Source: Nocardia aurantiaca (lineage in GTDB: Bacteria > Actinomycetota > Actinomycetes > Mycobacteriales > Mycobacteriaceae). Taken from it: 64,000 nucleotides of DNA. This document shows positions 40,618 to 49,452 of this stretch, piece after piece. The notes under the pieces are model-generated. The model was not told the origin of the DNA, did not search any database, and saw only the letters and a program-made list of their open reading frames with translations. The stretch lies in contig NZ_WMBB01000020.1 in the NCBI RefSeq assembly GCF_009708175.1, positions 1 to 64,000 on the forward strand, in the 5' to 3' direction. Positions within the stretch are counted from its first letter, which is position 1. Every line of letters begins with the position of its first letter. Both the position numbers and the translations under genes were made by a program.

Positions 40618-41370
40618 TCAGCCGCGACCGATGTACGGCATACCCGTGGCCATGACCGTCAAGAACGGAACATTGACCTCGAGCGGCAGAGCGACGGTTT
40701 GAACCACCAGCGCGGCCACATGTGATGCGTCCATCGTGGGTTCGGGCCGGACACTCCCATCCGCCTGCAACGAGCCCGCCGCGATACCGGCGGTGAGTTC
40801 GGTTGCGGCATTGCCGATATCGATCTGCCCTGCCGCGATATCGTGCGCCCGCCCCTCCAACGCCAGCGCCTTGGTGAGTCCGGTGAGGCCGTGCTTACTG
40901 GCCGCGTAAGCGACGGTATTCGGCCGCGGAGTGTGAGCGGAGATCGACCCGTTGTTGATGATCCGCCCGCCCCGCGGCGTCTGTGTCCTCATGAGCCGAA
41001 ACGCGGCCTGCGCGCATAGAAACGCCCCGGTGAGGTTGATATCGACGACCTGCTTCCAGTCCTGCACCGACACCTCGTCGATCGGCTGCGAGGGACCGAA
41101 GATCCCGGCATTGTTGACCAGCACGTCCAGCCGTCCCCACCGCTGCACGATGTGCGCGAAGACCGCGTTTACCGAGGCGGAATCGGTGACATCGGCCCGC
41201 ACGGCCTCCGCACTCCCGGGTCCGGGCGCCGACGCCACGGCCTCGTCCAGGGTCGCAGCCGTGCGCCCGACCGCTACGACCCGATGCCCGGCCGCCGTCA
41301 GCGCATGAGTCATGGCGCGCCCCAACCCGGTCCCGGCGCCGGTGACAAGAACGATCTTCGATGTGCTCAC
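40618..41370 (-). CDS. SDR-family oxidoreductase
   Basis: A 250-residue short-chain dehydrogenase. NAD(P) motif GAGTGLG near residue 12, NNAG (VLVNNAGIFG), catalytic Ser in IINNGSIS, and Y-x3-K in YAASKHG are all present. I choose the GTG at 41370 (STSKIVLVTGAG) because the longer reading frame upstream is unlike the family and overlaps the divergent polymerase region. Substrate unknown. Confidence 0.9.
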   Translation of the reverse strand: MSTSKIVLVTGAGTGLGRAMTHALTAAGHRVVAVGRTAATLDEAVASAPGPGSAEAVRADVTDSASVNAVFAHIVQRWGRLDVLVNNAGIFGPSQPIDEVSVQDWKQVVDINLTGAFLCAQAAFRLMRTQTPRGGRIINNGSISAHTPRPNTVAYAASKHGLTGLTKALALEGRAHDIAAGQIDIGNAATELTAGIAAGSLQADGSVRPEPTMDASHVAALVVQTVALPLEVNVPFLTVMATGMPYIGRG

Positions 41371-41495
41371 GAAACCCGAGCGTATTCGACCCTCCGCGGG
41401 ACTTCGCAACGCCATCGCAGCATGCGAACCCGCGTCGGCGCTGGCCACGGCCGATCGCGACGGCATTGTCCGTGCCTGCTGCGAGACTCATCGGT

Positions 41496-43160
41496 ATGCG
41501 GTGGGCGGTGGCGGAGACGGGTGACGGCGGGGCACGGTTGTGCCCGCTGGATCGGCACGGCCGGCCCGCGGGTCCGGTGGTCGAGGAGAGCTCGGTGGCC
41601 GAGGCCGTGCGGTCGCGTCCCGGGGTGCAGCGGTGGGTGTGGCGGTCGACGGCGGCCGTCTACCGGCGGCTGCTCGAGGCCGGCGTCCGCGTGGATCGCT
41701 GCTACGACGTGGAGGCGGCGGAGTCGTTGCTCATCGGGCACGAGGACGGACAGTCGGGGCAGGCCCGATCGCTGGCGGCGGCCTGGGCGCGACTGCACCG
41801 CATGCCCGTTCCCGAGGACGCGCCCCTGCGCGCCGCCGACACCCAGCCGACCCTGTTCGAATCGGGTCCGGTGCCGCTGCCGGCCGGGACCGATGAATTC
41901 ACCGCGCTGCTCGAGGTGTACGCGGGGCAGGTGGCCCGGACAGCCGCGGCCGAATACCCGCACCGCATGCGGATGCTGCTGGCCGCCGAATCGGCGGGCA
42001 TGCTGGTGGCCACGGAGATGTCGCGGGCCGGCATCCCCTGGCGCGCCGACCTGCATCGCCAATTGCTCGATTCGATGCTCGGAGAACGTATTTCGAATAA
42101 CACGGAGCCGCGGCGCATGGCGGAGCTGGCCGATGAGGTGTCGCGGGCCTTCGGCGACGGGATTCGGGTGCGGCCCGATCTGCCCCAGGACATCATCCGG
42201 GCCTTCGCGCGCGCCGGAATCTCGTTGTCCTCCACCAGGAAATGGGAGCTCCGGGAGATCGACCATCCGGCGGTCGCGCCGCTGCTCGCCTACAAATCGC
42301 TCTATCGCCTCTACACCGCCCACGGCTGGTCCTGGATCGACCAGTGGGTGCACGACGGCCGCTTCCGGCCCGAGTACCTGCCCGGCGGCACGGTGACCGG
42401 CCGGTGGACCACCAATGGCGGTGGCGCGCTCCAGATTCCGAAAGTGGTGCGCCGAGCCATCCGGGCGGATCCGGGCTGGCGGCTGGTGGTCGCCGACGCC
42501 GATCAGATGGAACCCCGTGTGCTCGCGGCCATCTCCCGGGATCGCGGTCTGATGGAGGTGGCGGGCCGGGGCGAAGACCTGTATGCCGACCTGGCCGCCC
42601 GCGCCTTCGGCGGTGATCGCGCGCAGGCCAAGGTCGCCATGCTGGGCGCGATTTACGGCCAGACCTCCGGAGACGCGCTCACACATATGGCGGCGTTGCG
42701 CCGTCGCTATCCGGATGCGATGGCCTATGTCGACGATGCGGCCGCCGCCGGCGAGCAGGGCCGACTGGTGCGCACCTGGTTCGGCCGCACCTGCCCGCCC
42801 GCCGCGTCATACGACCAGGCGAACAACGAGGAGGCCTCCAGCGCATATGGCAGTACGCCCAGGGCGCGTGCCCGGGGCCGCTTCACGCGGAACTTCGTCG
42901 TACAGGGCAGCGCCGCCGACTGGACGCTGCTGGTGCTGGCGGGCTTGCGCCATGCGATGCATCAGGCGGGCCTGCGCGCCGAACTGGTCTTCTTCCAGCA
43001 CGACGAGGTCATCGTGCACTGTCCCGCGGACGAGGCCGAGACGGTGGCCGCCGCGATCGCGACCGCGGCGGAGACCGCTGGCCGGCTCGCCTTCGGGCCG
43101 ACGCCGGTGCGGTTCCCCTTCACGACCGCGATCGTCGAGTGCTACGCGGACGCGAAGTAG
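41496..43160 (+). CDS. Family-A DNA polymerase-like protein (bifunctional 3'-5' exonuclease/polymerase type)
   Basis: A 554-residue protein resembling the short actinobacterial PolA-related family. Palm motifs are present: motif A DADQMEPRVLAAI, motif B RAQAKVAMLGAIYGQTSG, and motif C FFQHDEVIVHCP (HDE). The N-terminal part is a degenerate exonuclease-like domain (e.g. VDRCYDVEAAESLL); the classical acidic exonuclease residues are not obvious. Length is well below full PolA (~900), and the 5'-3' exonuclease is absent. Function is probably in DNA repair, but only the fold can be argued from the sequence. Start at 41496 from MRWAVAETGDGG. Not in an operon. Confidence 0.86.
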   Translation: MRWAVAETGDGGARLCPLDRHGRPAGPVVEESSVAEAVRSRPGVQRWVWRSTAAVYRRLLEAGVRVDRCYDVEAAESLLIGHEDGQSGQARSLAAAWARLHRMPVPEDAPLRAADTQPTLFESGPVPLPAGTDEFTALLEVYAGQVARTAAAEYPHRMRMLLAAESAGMLVATEMSRAGIPWRADLHRQLLDSMLGERISNNTEPRRMAELADEVSRAFGDGIRVRPDLPQDIIRAFARAGISLSSTRKWELREIDHPAVAPLLAYKSLYRLYTAHGWSWIDQWVHDGRFRPEYLPGGTVTGRWTTNGGGALQIPKVVRRAIRADPGWRLVVADADQMEPRVLAAISRDRGLMEVAGRGEDLYADLAARAFGGDRAQAKVAMLGAIYGQTSGDALTHMAALRRRYPDAMAYVDDAAAAGEQGRLVRTWFGRTCPPAASYDQANNEEASSAYGSTPRARARGRFTRNFVVQGSAADWTLLVLAGLRHAMHQAGLRAELVFFQHDEVIVHCPADEAETVAAAIATAAETAGRLAFGPTPVRFPFTTAIVECYADAK

Positions 43161-43192
43161 GAAATCACCGACAGCGCTGGAGTTTTCGGACC

Positions 43193-44224
43193 TTACGAGG
43201 TCAGCGCGGACAGACCGGCGGCCAGCAGCGGTTCGACCGCCTCACCGATGTGCTCGAAGCCGGGCCCCAGGGTCTGGCCGTGGATGTGGCGGAAGTGGAT
43301 GCCCTCGCTGATCACGGCGAGCTTGAACGACGCCAGCGCGATATAGAACCCGATCTCGGACACATCGCGTCCCGTTCCCGTCGAATAGCGTTCCAGCACT
43401 TCCGATTCGGTGGGGTAGCCGGGCGCGAGCGCGACATCGCTGACGCCGGGCATGGCGACATCGCTCGTGCGCTGATAGACCAGCAGCAGGCCGATATCGG
43501 TGAGCGGATCACCGAGTGTGGCCATCTCCCAGTCGATCACGGCCGCGACCTTGTCCGTGTCGTCGACCAGCACGTTGTCGAGCCGGTAGTCACCGTGCAC
43601 GATGCCCGTAGCCGATTGTGCGGGCAGGTTTTTCGCCAATAGATCGTGCAGCTCGGCGGCGGCGGGCAGGTCCCGGCTGAGGGAGGCGTCGAGCTGCTTC
43701 TTCCAGCGCCGCACCTGCCGTTCCAGGAATCCGTCCGGGCGGCCGAAGTCCCCGAGCCCGCCCGCGGCCGGATCGACGGTGTGCAGGGCGGCCAGGGTGT
43801 CGATGAGACCGGTGGCGATGACCCGGGTCCGTTCGACGCCGAGCGGCACCAGTTCCGCCGCGCTCCGGTAGGGCGTGCCGGCCACGCGCTCCATGACATA
43901 GAAGGGCGCACCGATGATGTCGTCGTCCTGGCACAGCGCGTAGGTGGCGGGCACGGGGACACCAGTGTCGGCCAGCGCGGTGATGACCCGGTATTCGCGG
44001 GCCATGTCGTGCGCGGTGGCGAGCACGTGGCCCAGCGGCGGACGCCGCACGATGAAGGCCGATTCGCCGTCGCCGATCTCATAGGTGAGGTTGGATTTCC
44101 CGCCCGCGATCAACCGACCGCTCAGGGGTCCGGTCACCAGGCCGGGCCGAGTCTCGGTCAGCCACGCCGCGAGTCGCTCGAGATCCAGGCCGGGTAGTTC
44201 GCCGGTCCGCTGATCGTCGCTCAT
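43193..44224 (-). CDS. Phosphotransferase-family protein (ACAD10/11 or APH type)
   Basis: A 343-residue kinase-fold protein. Nucleotide-binding GGKSNLTYEI, catalytic loop HGDYRLDNVL and Mg-binding IDWEMATLGDP are intact, with the FDR-like GLDPAAG segment. Such proteins (aminoglycoside-phosphotransferase fold) often sit with acyl-CoA dehydrogenases and SDRs in lipid or xenobiotic catabolism, phosphorylating a 4-hydroxy-acid or related intermediate; the substrate here is not shown. GGGGAGACAC precedes the ATG. It is 15 bp after an SDR gene on the same strand, so the two form an operon. Confidence 0.9.
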   Translation of the reverse strand: MSDDQRTGELPGLDLERLAAWLTETRPGLVTGPLSGRLIAGGKSNLTYEIGDGESAFIVRRPPLGHVLATAHDMAREYRVITALADTGVPVPATYALCQDDDIIGAPFYVMERVAGTPYRSAAELVPLGVERTRVIATGLIDTLAALHTVDPAAGGLGDFGRPDGFLERQVRRWKKQLDASLSRDLPAAAELHDLLAKNLPAQSATGIVHGDYRLDNVLVDDTDKVAAVIDWEMATLGDPLTDIGLLLVYQRTSDVAMPGVSDVALAPGYPTESEVLERYSTGTGRDVSEIGFYIALASFKLAVISEGIHFRHIHGQTLGPGFEHIGEAVEPLLAAGLSALTS

Positions 44225-44239
44225 GTGTCTCCCCGATGC

Positions 44240-45061
44240 TCAGTGGCCGTCGCTGTCCAGCAGACGCGCCTGATAGTGCCGCATGCCCGACAGCCAGCGG
44301 TCGTAGTCGGCGCCTTTGCGACGGTACATATCGAGCACCTCCGGATGGGGCAGGATGAGGAACCGCTCGTCGTCCACCGCGGCCATGACCAGCTCGGCCA
44401 CCGCGTCGGGGGTCAGCACCGCGCCCGCCGAGGTGACCGCGCGGGTGGCGGCCATGCCGATGGCGTCGCCGGAGTTCTCGCCCGCGCGCAGCAGCGGGGT
44501 CTCCACGCCCATGGGACACAGGCAGCTGACGCGGATGCCCTGATCGCCGTAGGTGACCGACAGCCATTCGGCGAAGCCGACCGCCGCGTGCTTGGTGACC
44601 GAGTATGCGGCCGAACCGATCTGGGTCAGCAGGCCCGCCGCCGACGCGGTGCTGATGAAGTAACCCTCGCCGCGCTCCAGCCAACCGGGGACCAGCAGCC
44701 GGGCCGCGCGGATGTGGGCGTTGAGATTGACGTCGAGGGTGGTCTCCCAGTCCTTCTCCGCGCCGAGTCCGACCGGCCCGATCACGCCCGCATTGGCGAA
44801 ATACAGATCGACCGGCCCGAATTCGGCCTCGGTGCGGGCGATCAGCTCCTCGATGCGGGCGGTGTCGGACACATCGGCCCCGACCGCCACGGCCGCACCC
44901 GGGAACTCCGCCTCCAACGCCGCTACCACCGCCGCGGCCGCGCCGCCGTTCAGGTCCGCGACGACGACCCGCGCCCCGGCCCGCACCAGCCGCGCGGCGA
45001 TCGCGCCGCCGATGCCGCCACCGCCTCCGGTGACAATGGCGTTCTTTCCCGCGACCTGCAC
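44240..45061 (-). CDS. SDR-family oxidoreductase
   Basis: A 273-residue classical SDR. Nucleotide motif TGGGGGIGGAIA, NNAG replaced by ANAGVIGP, catalytic Ser in ISTASAAG, and YSVTKHA (Y-x3-K). The GTG at 45061 follows GGAGGGAGA. It precedes the phosphotransferase gene on the same transcript and is divergent from an epoxide-hydrolase-like gene, so an acyl or hydroxy-acyl intermediate may be shared. Confidence 0.92.
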   Translation of the reverse strand: MQVAGKNAIVTGGGGGIGGAIAARLVRAGARVVVADLNGGAAAAVVAALEAEFPGAAVAVGADVSDTARIEELIARTEAEFGPVDLYFANAGVIGPVGLGAEKDWETTLDVNLNAHIRAARLLVPGWLERGEGYFISTASAAGLLTQIGSAAYSVTKHAAVGFAEWLSVTYGDQGIRVSCLCPMGVETPLLRAGENSGDAIGMAATRAVTSAGAVLTPDAVAELVMAAVDDERFLILPHPEVLDMYRRKGADYDRWLSGMRHYQARLLDSDGH

Positions 45062-45209
45062 GAGTTCTCCCTCCGGCCCGCGCCGGGCCCCGATCCGGCC
45101 GTCTCGGCTGGATCGGATGCGTCGGCTGATGGAATATGAAACCTACGTCGGATTCAAGTTCATGACCCGTTCGGCGTCAACCGGCCCGGTCACGAGAGGT
45201 GAACAACGG

Positions 45210-46142
45210 ATGCAGTCAGCACATCTGGTCGAGGAGTGGCAGCGGCTGGGCAGCGCGCGGGTCGCGGCCAATGGCATCGAGCTGCGGGTGGTCGAGCACG
45301 GCGCGGGTGCGCCGGTGGTGTTCTGCCACGGGTTCCCGGAGCTCGGATTCTCATGGCGGCATCAGGTTTTCGCGCTGGCCGAGGCGGGGTTCCGGACCCT
45401 CACGCCCGATATGCGCGGGTACGGTGGCAGCTCGCGGCCCGAGCGGGTCGAGGAGTACGACATGCTCGCCGTGTGCGGGGATCTGGCCGGGTTGCTCGAC
45501 GCGTACGGGCTCGAGGACGCGATCTTCGTCGGCCACGACTGGGGTGCGTCGGTGGTCTGGCACATGGCCTGGGAGTATCCGGAGCGGGTGCGGGCGGTCG
45601 CGGGGTTGAGCGTGCCCGCGACGCCGCGGTCGTCCGGGCCGCCGCTGTCGATCATGCGGTCGCGGCTCGGTGCGGACTTCTACATGGTGTGGTTCCAGGA
45701 ACCCGGGGTCGCCGACGCGGTGCTGAACGCGGATGTGCGGCGCACGCTGCTGCAGGACGACATCATGAGCGCCGCCACGTTCCTGGACACCACAGCGCCC
45801 GAGCCGCCACTGCCCGAATGGCTGAGCGAACCCGAATTCGATTACTACGTCGAGACTTTCACGGCCACCGGATTCACCGGCGGGCTCAACTACTACCGGA
45901 ACCTGGATCGCACGTGGGAGCGCACCGCGCATCTCGCTGACATGACGATCGACCAGCCGTCGCTGTTCATCGCCGGGTCCACCGATCCGGTCATCCGGTT
46001 CACGCCCATGCGGAAGATGTCGGCGCTGCTCAGCGATCTGCGGGGGACGATCATCCTCGACGGCGCGGGCCACTGGATTCAGCAGCAACGGCCCGAGGAG
46101 GTCAATGCCGCGCTGATCGACTTCGCGCGCGAGCTCGGATGA
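45210..46142 (+). CDS. Epoxide-hydrolase-like alpha/beta hydrolase
   Basis: A 310-residue alpha/beta hydrolase of the epoxide hydrolase type. HGFPE is the oxyanion motif, and the nucleophile is Asp in VGHDWGASVVW rather than Ser. Lid tyrosines (DYYVETF, NYYRNLDRTWE) and the catalytic His in DGAGHWIQQQRPEEV are present. Soluble epoxide hydrolases open oxiranes to diols. GAGAGGTG lies eight bases before the ATG at 45210. It is divergent from the SDR/phosphotransferase operon, next to a TetR gene, suggesting a small detoxification or catabolic set. Confidence 0.91.
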   Translation: MQSAHLVEEWQRLGSARVAANGIELRVVEHGAGAPVVFCHGFPELGFSWRHQVFALAEAGFRTLTPDMRGYGGSSRPERVEEYDMLAVCGDLAGLLDAYGLEDAIFVGHDWGASVVWHMAWEYPERVRAVAGLSVPATPRSSGPPLSIMRSRLGADFYMVWFQEPGVADAVLNADVRRTLLQDDIMSAATFLDTTAPEPPLPEWLSEPEFDYYVETFTATGFTGGLNYYRNLDRTWERTAHLADMTIDQPSLFIAGSTDPVIRFTPMRKMSALLSDLRGTIILDGAGHWIQQQRPEEVNAALIDFARELG

Positions 46143-46151
46143 TCGCTCGGC

Positions 46152-46778
46152 TCACTCGGATTTCAACTGCAGGGCGTTGACCCACAGCTGGGTCAACGTC
46201 GTCACCAGCTTCTCGAACGGAATCCGTTGCTTCTGAACGTAAACCATGTACGCCATGCGGCTCACCATCGCCGAGAGCGCGTGCGCGGTGATCATCGGAT
46301 CCAGGTCCGCGCTGGCCTGCCCGGACTCCTGTAGCTCACGGATCATCCGGGCATTGCGCTGTGCGAACGCCTTGCCCCGCTCGACCCGCAGGCGCCGGAA
46401 GTTCTCGTCGATATGGGCGACCTGCTCGAACAACGCCATCAAACGGGCATTGCGTTTATAGGACAGCAGGTAGTCCCGATTGGCCGCCTCGATGAGCGCG
46501 CGCGTATCGGTGATCCCGCTGCGCTCGCGCACATGCGGATGCAGCATCTCCTCCGACACCTGCTCGACGAGCGCCGCGAAAATCTCTTCCTTGCTGTCGA
46601 AGTAGGTGTAGAACGACCCCGACGCCATCCCCGCCGTCTTGGAGATGTCCGCGATCTTGGCATCGAGATACCCGTCCCGCTCGAACACCTCACGCGCCGC
46701 GTCGATGAGCGCACTCCGGGTGCGCTGCCCCCGCCGGGTAGGCGGTGCGGTGCGGCGGGATCCGCTCTCCCCCGCCAT
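46152..46778 (-). CDS. TetR-family transcriptional regulator
   Basis: A 208-residue TetR protein. Helix-turn-helix: RSALIDAAREVFERDGYLDAKIADISKTAGMASGSFYTYFDSKEEI (residues about 18-65; F-Y-x-Y-F motif). The C-terminal half has ligand-domain helices (DPMITAHALSAMVSRMAYMVYV). The ATG at 46778 is assumed; a TTG five codons upstream is possible. It is convergent with the epoxide-hydrolase-like gene, 9 bp apart, so it may control the divergent SDR/hydrolase pair. Confidence 0.9.
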   Translation of the reverse strand: MAGESGSRRTAPPTRRGQRTRSALIDAAREVFERDGYLDAKIADISKTAGMASGSFYTYFDSKEEIFAALVEQVSEEMLHPHVRERSGITDTRALIEAANRDYLLSYKRNARLMALFEQVAHIDENFRRLRVERGKAFAQRNARMIRELQESGQASADLDPMITAHALSAMVSRMAYMVYVQKQRIPFEKLVTTLTQLWVNALQLKSE

Positions 46779-46918
46779 CGATTCGGACGCCAACGCTGAT
46801 CACTGCCTGTCGTTTCGCGGACAACTTTCCGAACGGCCACCGTATCAACAGCTGCGGTCCGGGCCGCAATGACCGCGGAGACCGACGCATATCCGTCCGC
46901 TGCCGATCAGGCTCGCCG

Positions 46919-47386
46919 GTGGACACTGAACGGGTGGAGGATGCCGAGCGGGTGATCGTGGTGGATGCGGCCAATGTGGTCGGGTCGCGGCCGGATGGGT
47001 GGTGGCGGGATCGGGCCGGGGCGGCTCGGCGGTTACTGGGGGAATTGACTGGGTTGCGGGAGCGACTGCCCGACTCGGCACGGGTGGTCGTGGTGCTCGA
47101 GGGAGCTGCCAAGGCTGCTGTCGACCGCCGGAGTGAGAGGCAGGAGGGACTGTGGGTGGTGCTCCGAGGAGCCGGCGAGCCCGTGCTCGACGATGGCGAG
47201 GGCGCAGGTTTGCGGGTGATGCTGGCCGGCGGATCCGGGGATGACGCCATCGTGGAGGTGGTCGCGGCGGCGGTCGCGGGCGGCGCGGTCACGGTGGTGA
47301 CGGCTGATCGCGGATTGCGGGCGCGGGTAGAGGCGCTCGGGGCCACGACGGTGGGGCCGAGTTGGCTTCGGAATGCGCTGGGTTGA
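46919..47386 (+). CDS. NYN/PIN-like domain protein
   Basis: A 155-residue protein whose start reads VIVVDAANVVGSRPDGWW, with the acidic D-A-N motif of NYN domains, later VVVVLEGAAK and VTVVTADRGLRARV (second Asp). NYN proteins are metal-dependent ribonucleases related to PIN. Conserved Asp positions (residues about 16, 76 and 135) are consistent with activity. The GTG at 46919 has no strong ribosome binding site, and an inner GTG at 46934 is possible. Function is unknown; there is no antitoxin neighbour, so a toxin role is not suggested. Confidence 0.78.
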   Translation: MDTERVEDAERVIVVDAANVVGSRPDGWWRDRAGAARRLLGELTGLRERLPDSARVVVVLEGAAKAAVDRRSERQEGLWVVLRGAGEPVLDDGEGAGLRVMLAGGSGDDAIVEVVAAAVAGGAVTVVTADRGLRARVEALGATTVGPSWLRNALG

Positions 47387-47588
47387 ATGTCGGTTGTCGA
47401 CCGGCATATCGGTCGGCGGGTGGCGAACGGGCATCGAGCGGCGCGCAATTGGGGGCGAATTGTTCGATTCTGGTTCGTTGTCGTGTAATTCGGGGAGAGG
47501 GCGGGGAACCTTACCCTGACGGCACCCTGAGGGCGCATCCCCCGCGGGTGGGATTTCCGGTGGGCGGATCTTCGGTAGTTTCGGAACA

Positions 47589-49019
47589 GTGCAGCCGCCG
47601 TTGATCGTTCGCCTGCGCGGCGCATGCCTGGTGGTGGGCGTGCTCTGCGCGTTTCTGCTGGGTGTGGCGTCAGCGCCGAATGCCAGGGCCGATGGAGCGG
47701 CGAGCGGGGGTGATCTGACCGTGGCGCAATCGCTGGGGGCGCGGGAGCTGACCGTGGTGGTACGGCGGGCGGAGCCGGGGCCGCTGCGGGTCGAGGTCGT
47801 GAGCCATGCGGGGTCGGCGGCGGGGAGGCTGACGGTCGGCGCCGCGCCGGTGGACCGGGGTAGTGAGACCTCCACTGGCACAGTCGAACTCGGCGATCTG
47901 CCGGGGTTGTATGCGGCGACCTTGCGGGTGGATCATGCCGGTCCGTGGGAACTGACCATTTCGGACGGTGAGCGGACAGCGCGGATTCCGTTCCTGGTCG
48001 CCGCGCGCGTTGTGACGCCGTGGGAGCGGGCGGCCTACGGGGGATTCTTCGCGGCGGGCGTGTTGCTGCTGGTGGCGCTGGGGACGGCGCTCATCTCGAA
48101 ACGGGGGTGGCCGACATTGATTCCGGTGGGGGCGCTCATCGCCGCGCTGACCGTAGGCGCCACGGGGGCGGTGCTGTCCTCGAGTGCGCCGCAGCCGCGG
48201 CCGGCGGGCAGTCTGCTCGATCCCACGTCGAGGAATATCGGGAATCCCTATCCGGAGCGAGATCTGCCGCTGACCACGAATTACTCACGCCCGCCGGTGA
48301 ATCTGAGCGTGCGTGCGCACTCGGCCGAGACCGGGGAGCCGACGGAGGTTCAGCTGTCGCTGACCGATTCGGCGACGGGGCGGCCCGTGGATGACCTGCT
48401 GGTGAACGATGACGCGCTGCTGCACCTCATGGTGGTAGGACCGTCCGGACGGTTCTGGCATCGGCATCCGATCCGCACCGCGCCCGGCGAGTACCGGGTC
48501 AGCCTGGGGCTGAACGAATCCGGTGATTACGCGGTCGCCGCCGAGATCGCGCGCCGGGGCGGGGGCGTGCAGTTGCTCCGGTCCGCGCTGCATGTCACCG
48601 GTCAATCCGGTTCCGGCGCGTTGGATTCCGCGCCGAGCGGGGCCACGCTGACCACCACCGAGGCAGTCGCGGGCGAACCCACCACTCTCACCGCGGGCTA
48701 CGGCGGTTCCGCCGATCTCCAGCCCTGGCTGGGCATGCTGGGCCATCTCATCGCGGTCGGCCCGCTGCCGGACGGCGTGCCCGCCGGGACGTCCGCCGCG
48801 ACCGTGCCGATCTGGGCGCACGCGCACGCCATGGCCCCGACGCCCGCCGTCGGCGCGCAGCCGCCGGACGAGACCGTCGCCGCCTACGGCCCGAATATGG
48901 CCTTCACCTTCACTTTTCCGCAGCCCGGCCGGTATCTGGTGTGGGCGCAGGCCGAGCGCGGCTATTCCGTCATGACCATTCCGACCACGGTCGACGTCCG
49001 AGCGGGGGTTCCGCAATGA
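47589..49019 (+). CDS. Exported/membrane protein with tandem His-rich domains (first gene of putative copper operon)
   Basis: A 476-residue protein, GTG start. A signal peptide (residues 1-35, VVGVLCAFLLGVASAP then ARA-DG) precedes a first exported domain, two membrane helices (about 144-165 and 174-195), and then two similar exported domains. The first has H279 (ALLHLMVV) and WHRHP (H291, H293); the second has GMLGHLIAV (H386), WAHAHAM (H411, H413, M415) and ends GRYLVWAQ. This HxH/Met pattern resembles periplasmic copper-chaperone type domains often near cytochrome oxidase assembly genes. It overlaps the next gene by four bases. Family name uncertain. Confidence 0.82.
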   Translation: MQPPLIVRLRGACLVVGVLCAFLLGVASAPNARADGAASGGDLTVAQSLGARELTVVVRRAEPGPLRVEVVSHAGSAAGRLTVGAAPVDRGSETSTGTVELGDLPGLYAATLRVDHAGPWELTISDGERTARIPFLVAARVVTPWERAAYGGFFAAGVLLLVALGTALISKRGWPTLIPVGALIAALTVGATGAVLSSSAPQPRPAGSLLDPTSRNIGNPYPERDLPLTTNYSRPPVNLSVRAHSAETGEPTEVQLSLTDSATGRPVDDLLVNDDALLHLMVVGPSGRFWHRHPIRTAPGEYRVSLGLNESGDYAVAAEIARRGGGVQLLRSALHVTGQSGSGALDSAPSGATLTTTEAVAGEPTTLTAGYGGSADLQPWLGMLGHLIAVGPLPDGVPAGTSAATVPIWAHAHAMAPTPAVGAQPPDETVAAYGPNMAFTFTFPQPGRYLVWAQAERGYSVMTIPTTVDVRAGVPQ

Positions 49020-49423
49020 CCAGGCGCAACGGATTGATCGCGGCGGCGGTCGTGCTGGTGGCGGCGCTGGTGACCTGGTGGCTGTGGCCGTCCGACAACG
49101 CGAAAACGCTGCCGCGCAGCGCGGCCGGGCCGTACCAGGTGCGGTTGAGCGTCTCCGGCGGTTCGCCGCGCCCCGGTGACAACACCGTCGACCTCGACAT
49201 CACCGACCAGCACGGCAATGCCGCGACCCCGGATCGCGTCTCGGTGGAACCCGCCATGCCGCAGATGGGCCACGCCCTGCCGCCGAGCACCGCCGCCGCG
49301 GTCACGCCCGGGCATTACCGGGCCACGGTGACCCTTCCCATGCCGGGGCAGTGGGAGATCGCCGTCAGGCTTTCCGGCGCACCGGGATCCGGCAGCGCCA
49401 CCTTCTCCGTCCAGGCCAACTGA
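49016..49423 (+). CDS. FixH/YtkA-like membrane-anchored protein
   Basis: A 135-residue protein: signal-anchor helix (residues 6-25, GLIAAAVVLVAALVTWW) and an exported beta-sandwich with DLDITDQHGN, PAMPQMGHALPP (Met/His motif) and a GHYRATVTLPMPGQWEIAV end, the YtkA/FixH pattern. The ATG at 49016 overlaps the preceding stop by four bases. The Met-His loop is a likely Cu(I)-binding site in this family; that is inference here. Second gene of the operon. Confidence 0.86.
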   Translation: MTRRNGLIAAAVVLVAALVTWWLWPSDNAKTLPRSAAGPYQVRLSVSGGSPRPGDNTVDLDITDQHGNAATPDRVSVEPAMPQMGHALPPSTAAAVTPGHYRATVTLPMPGQWEIAVRLSGAPGSGSATFSVQAN

Positions 49424-49452
49424 ATCGAAGGAAAGAGGATCAGGAGCAGACC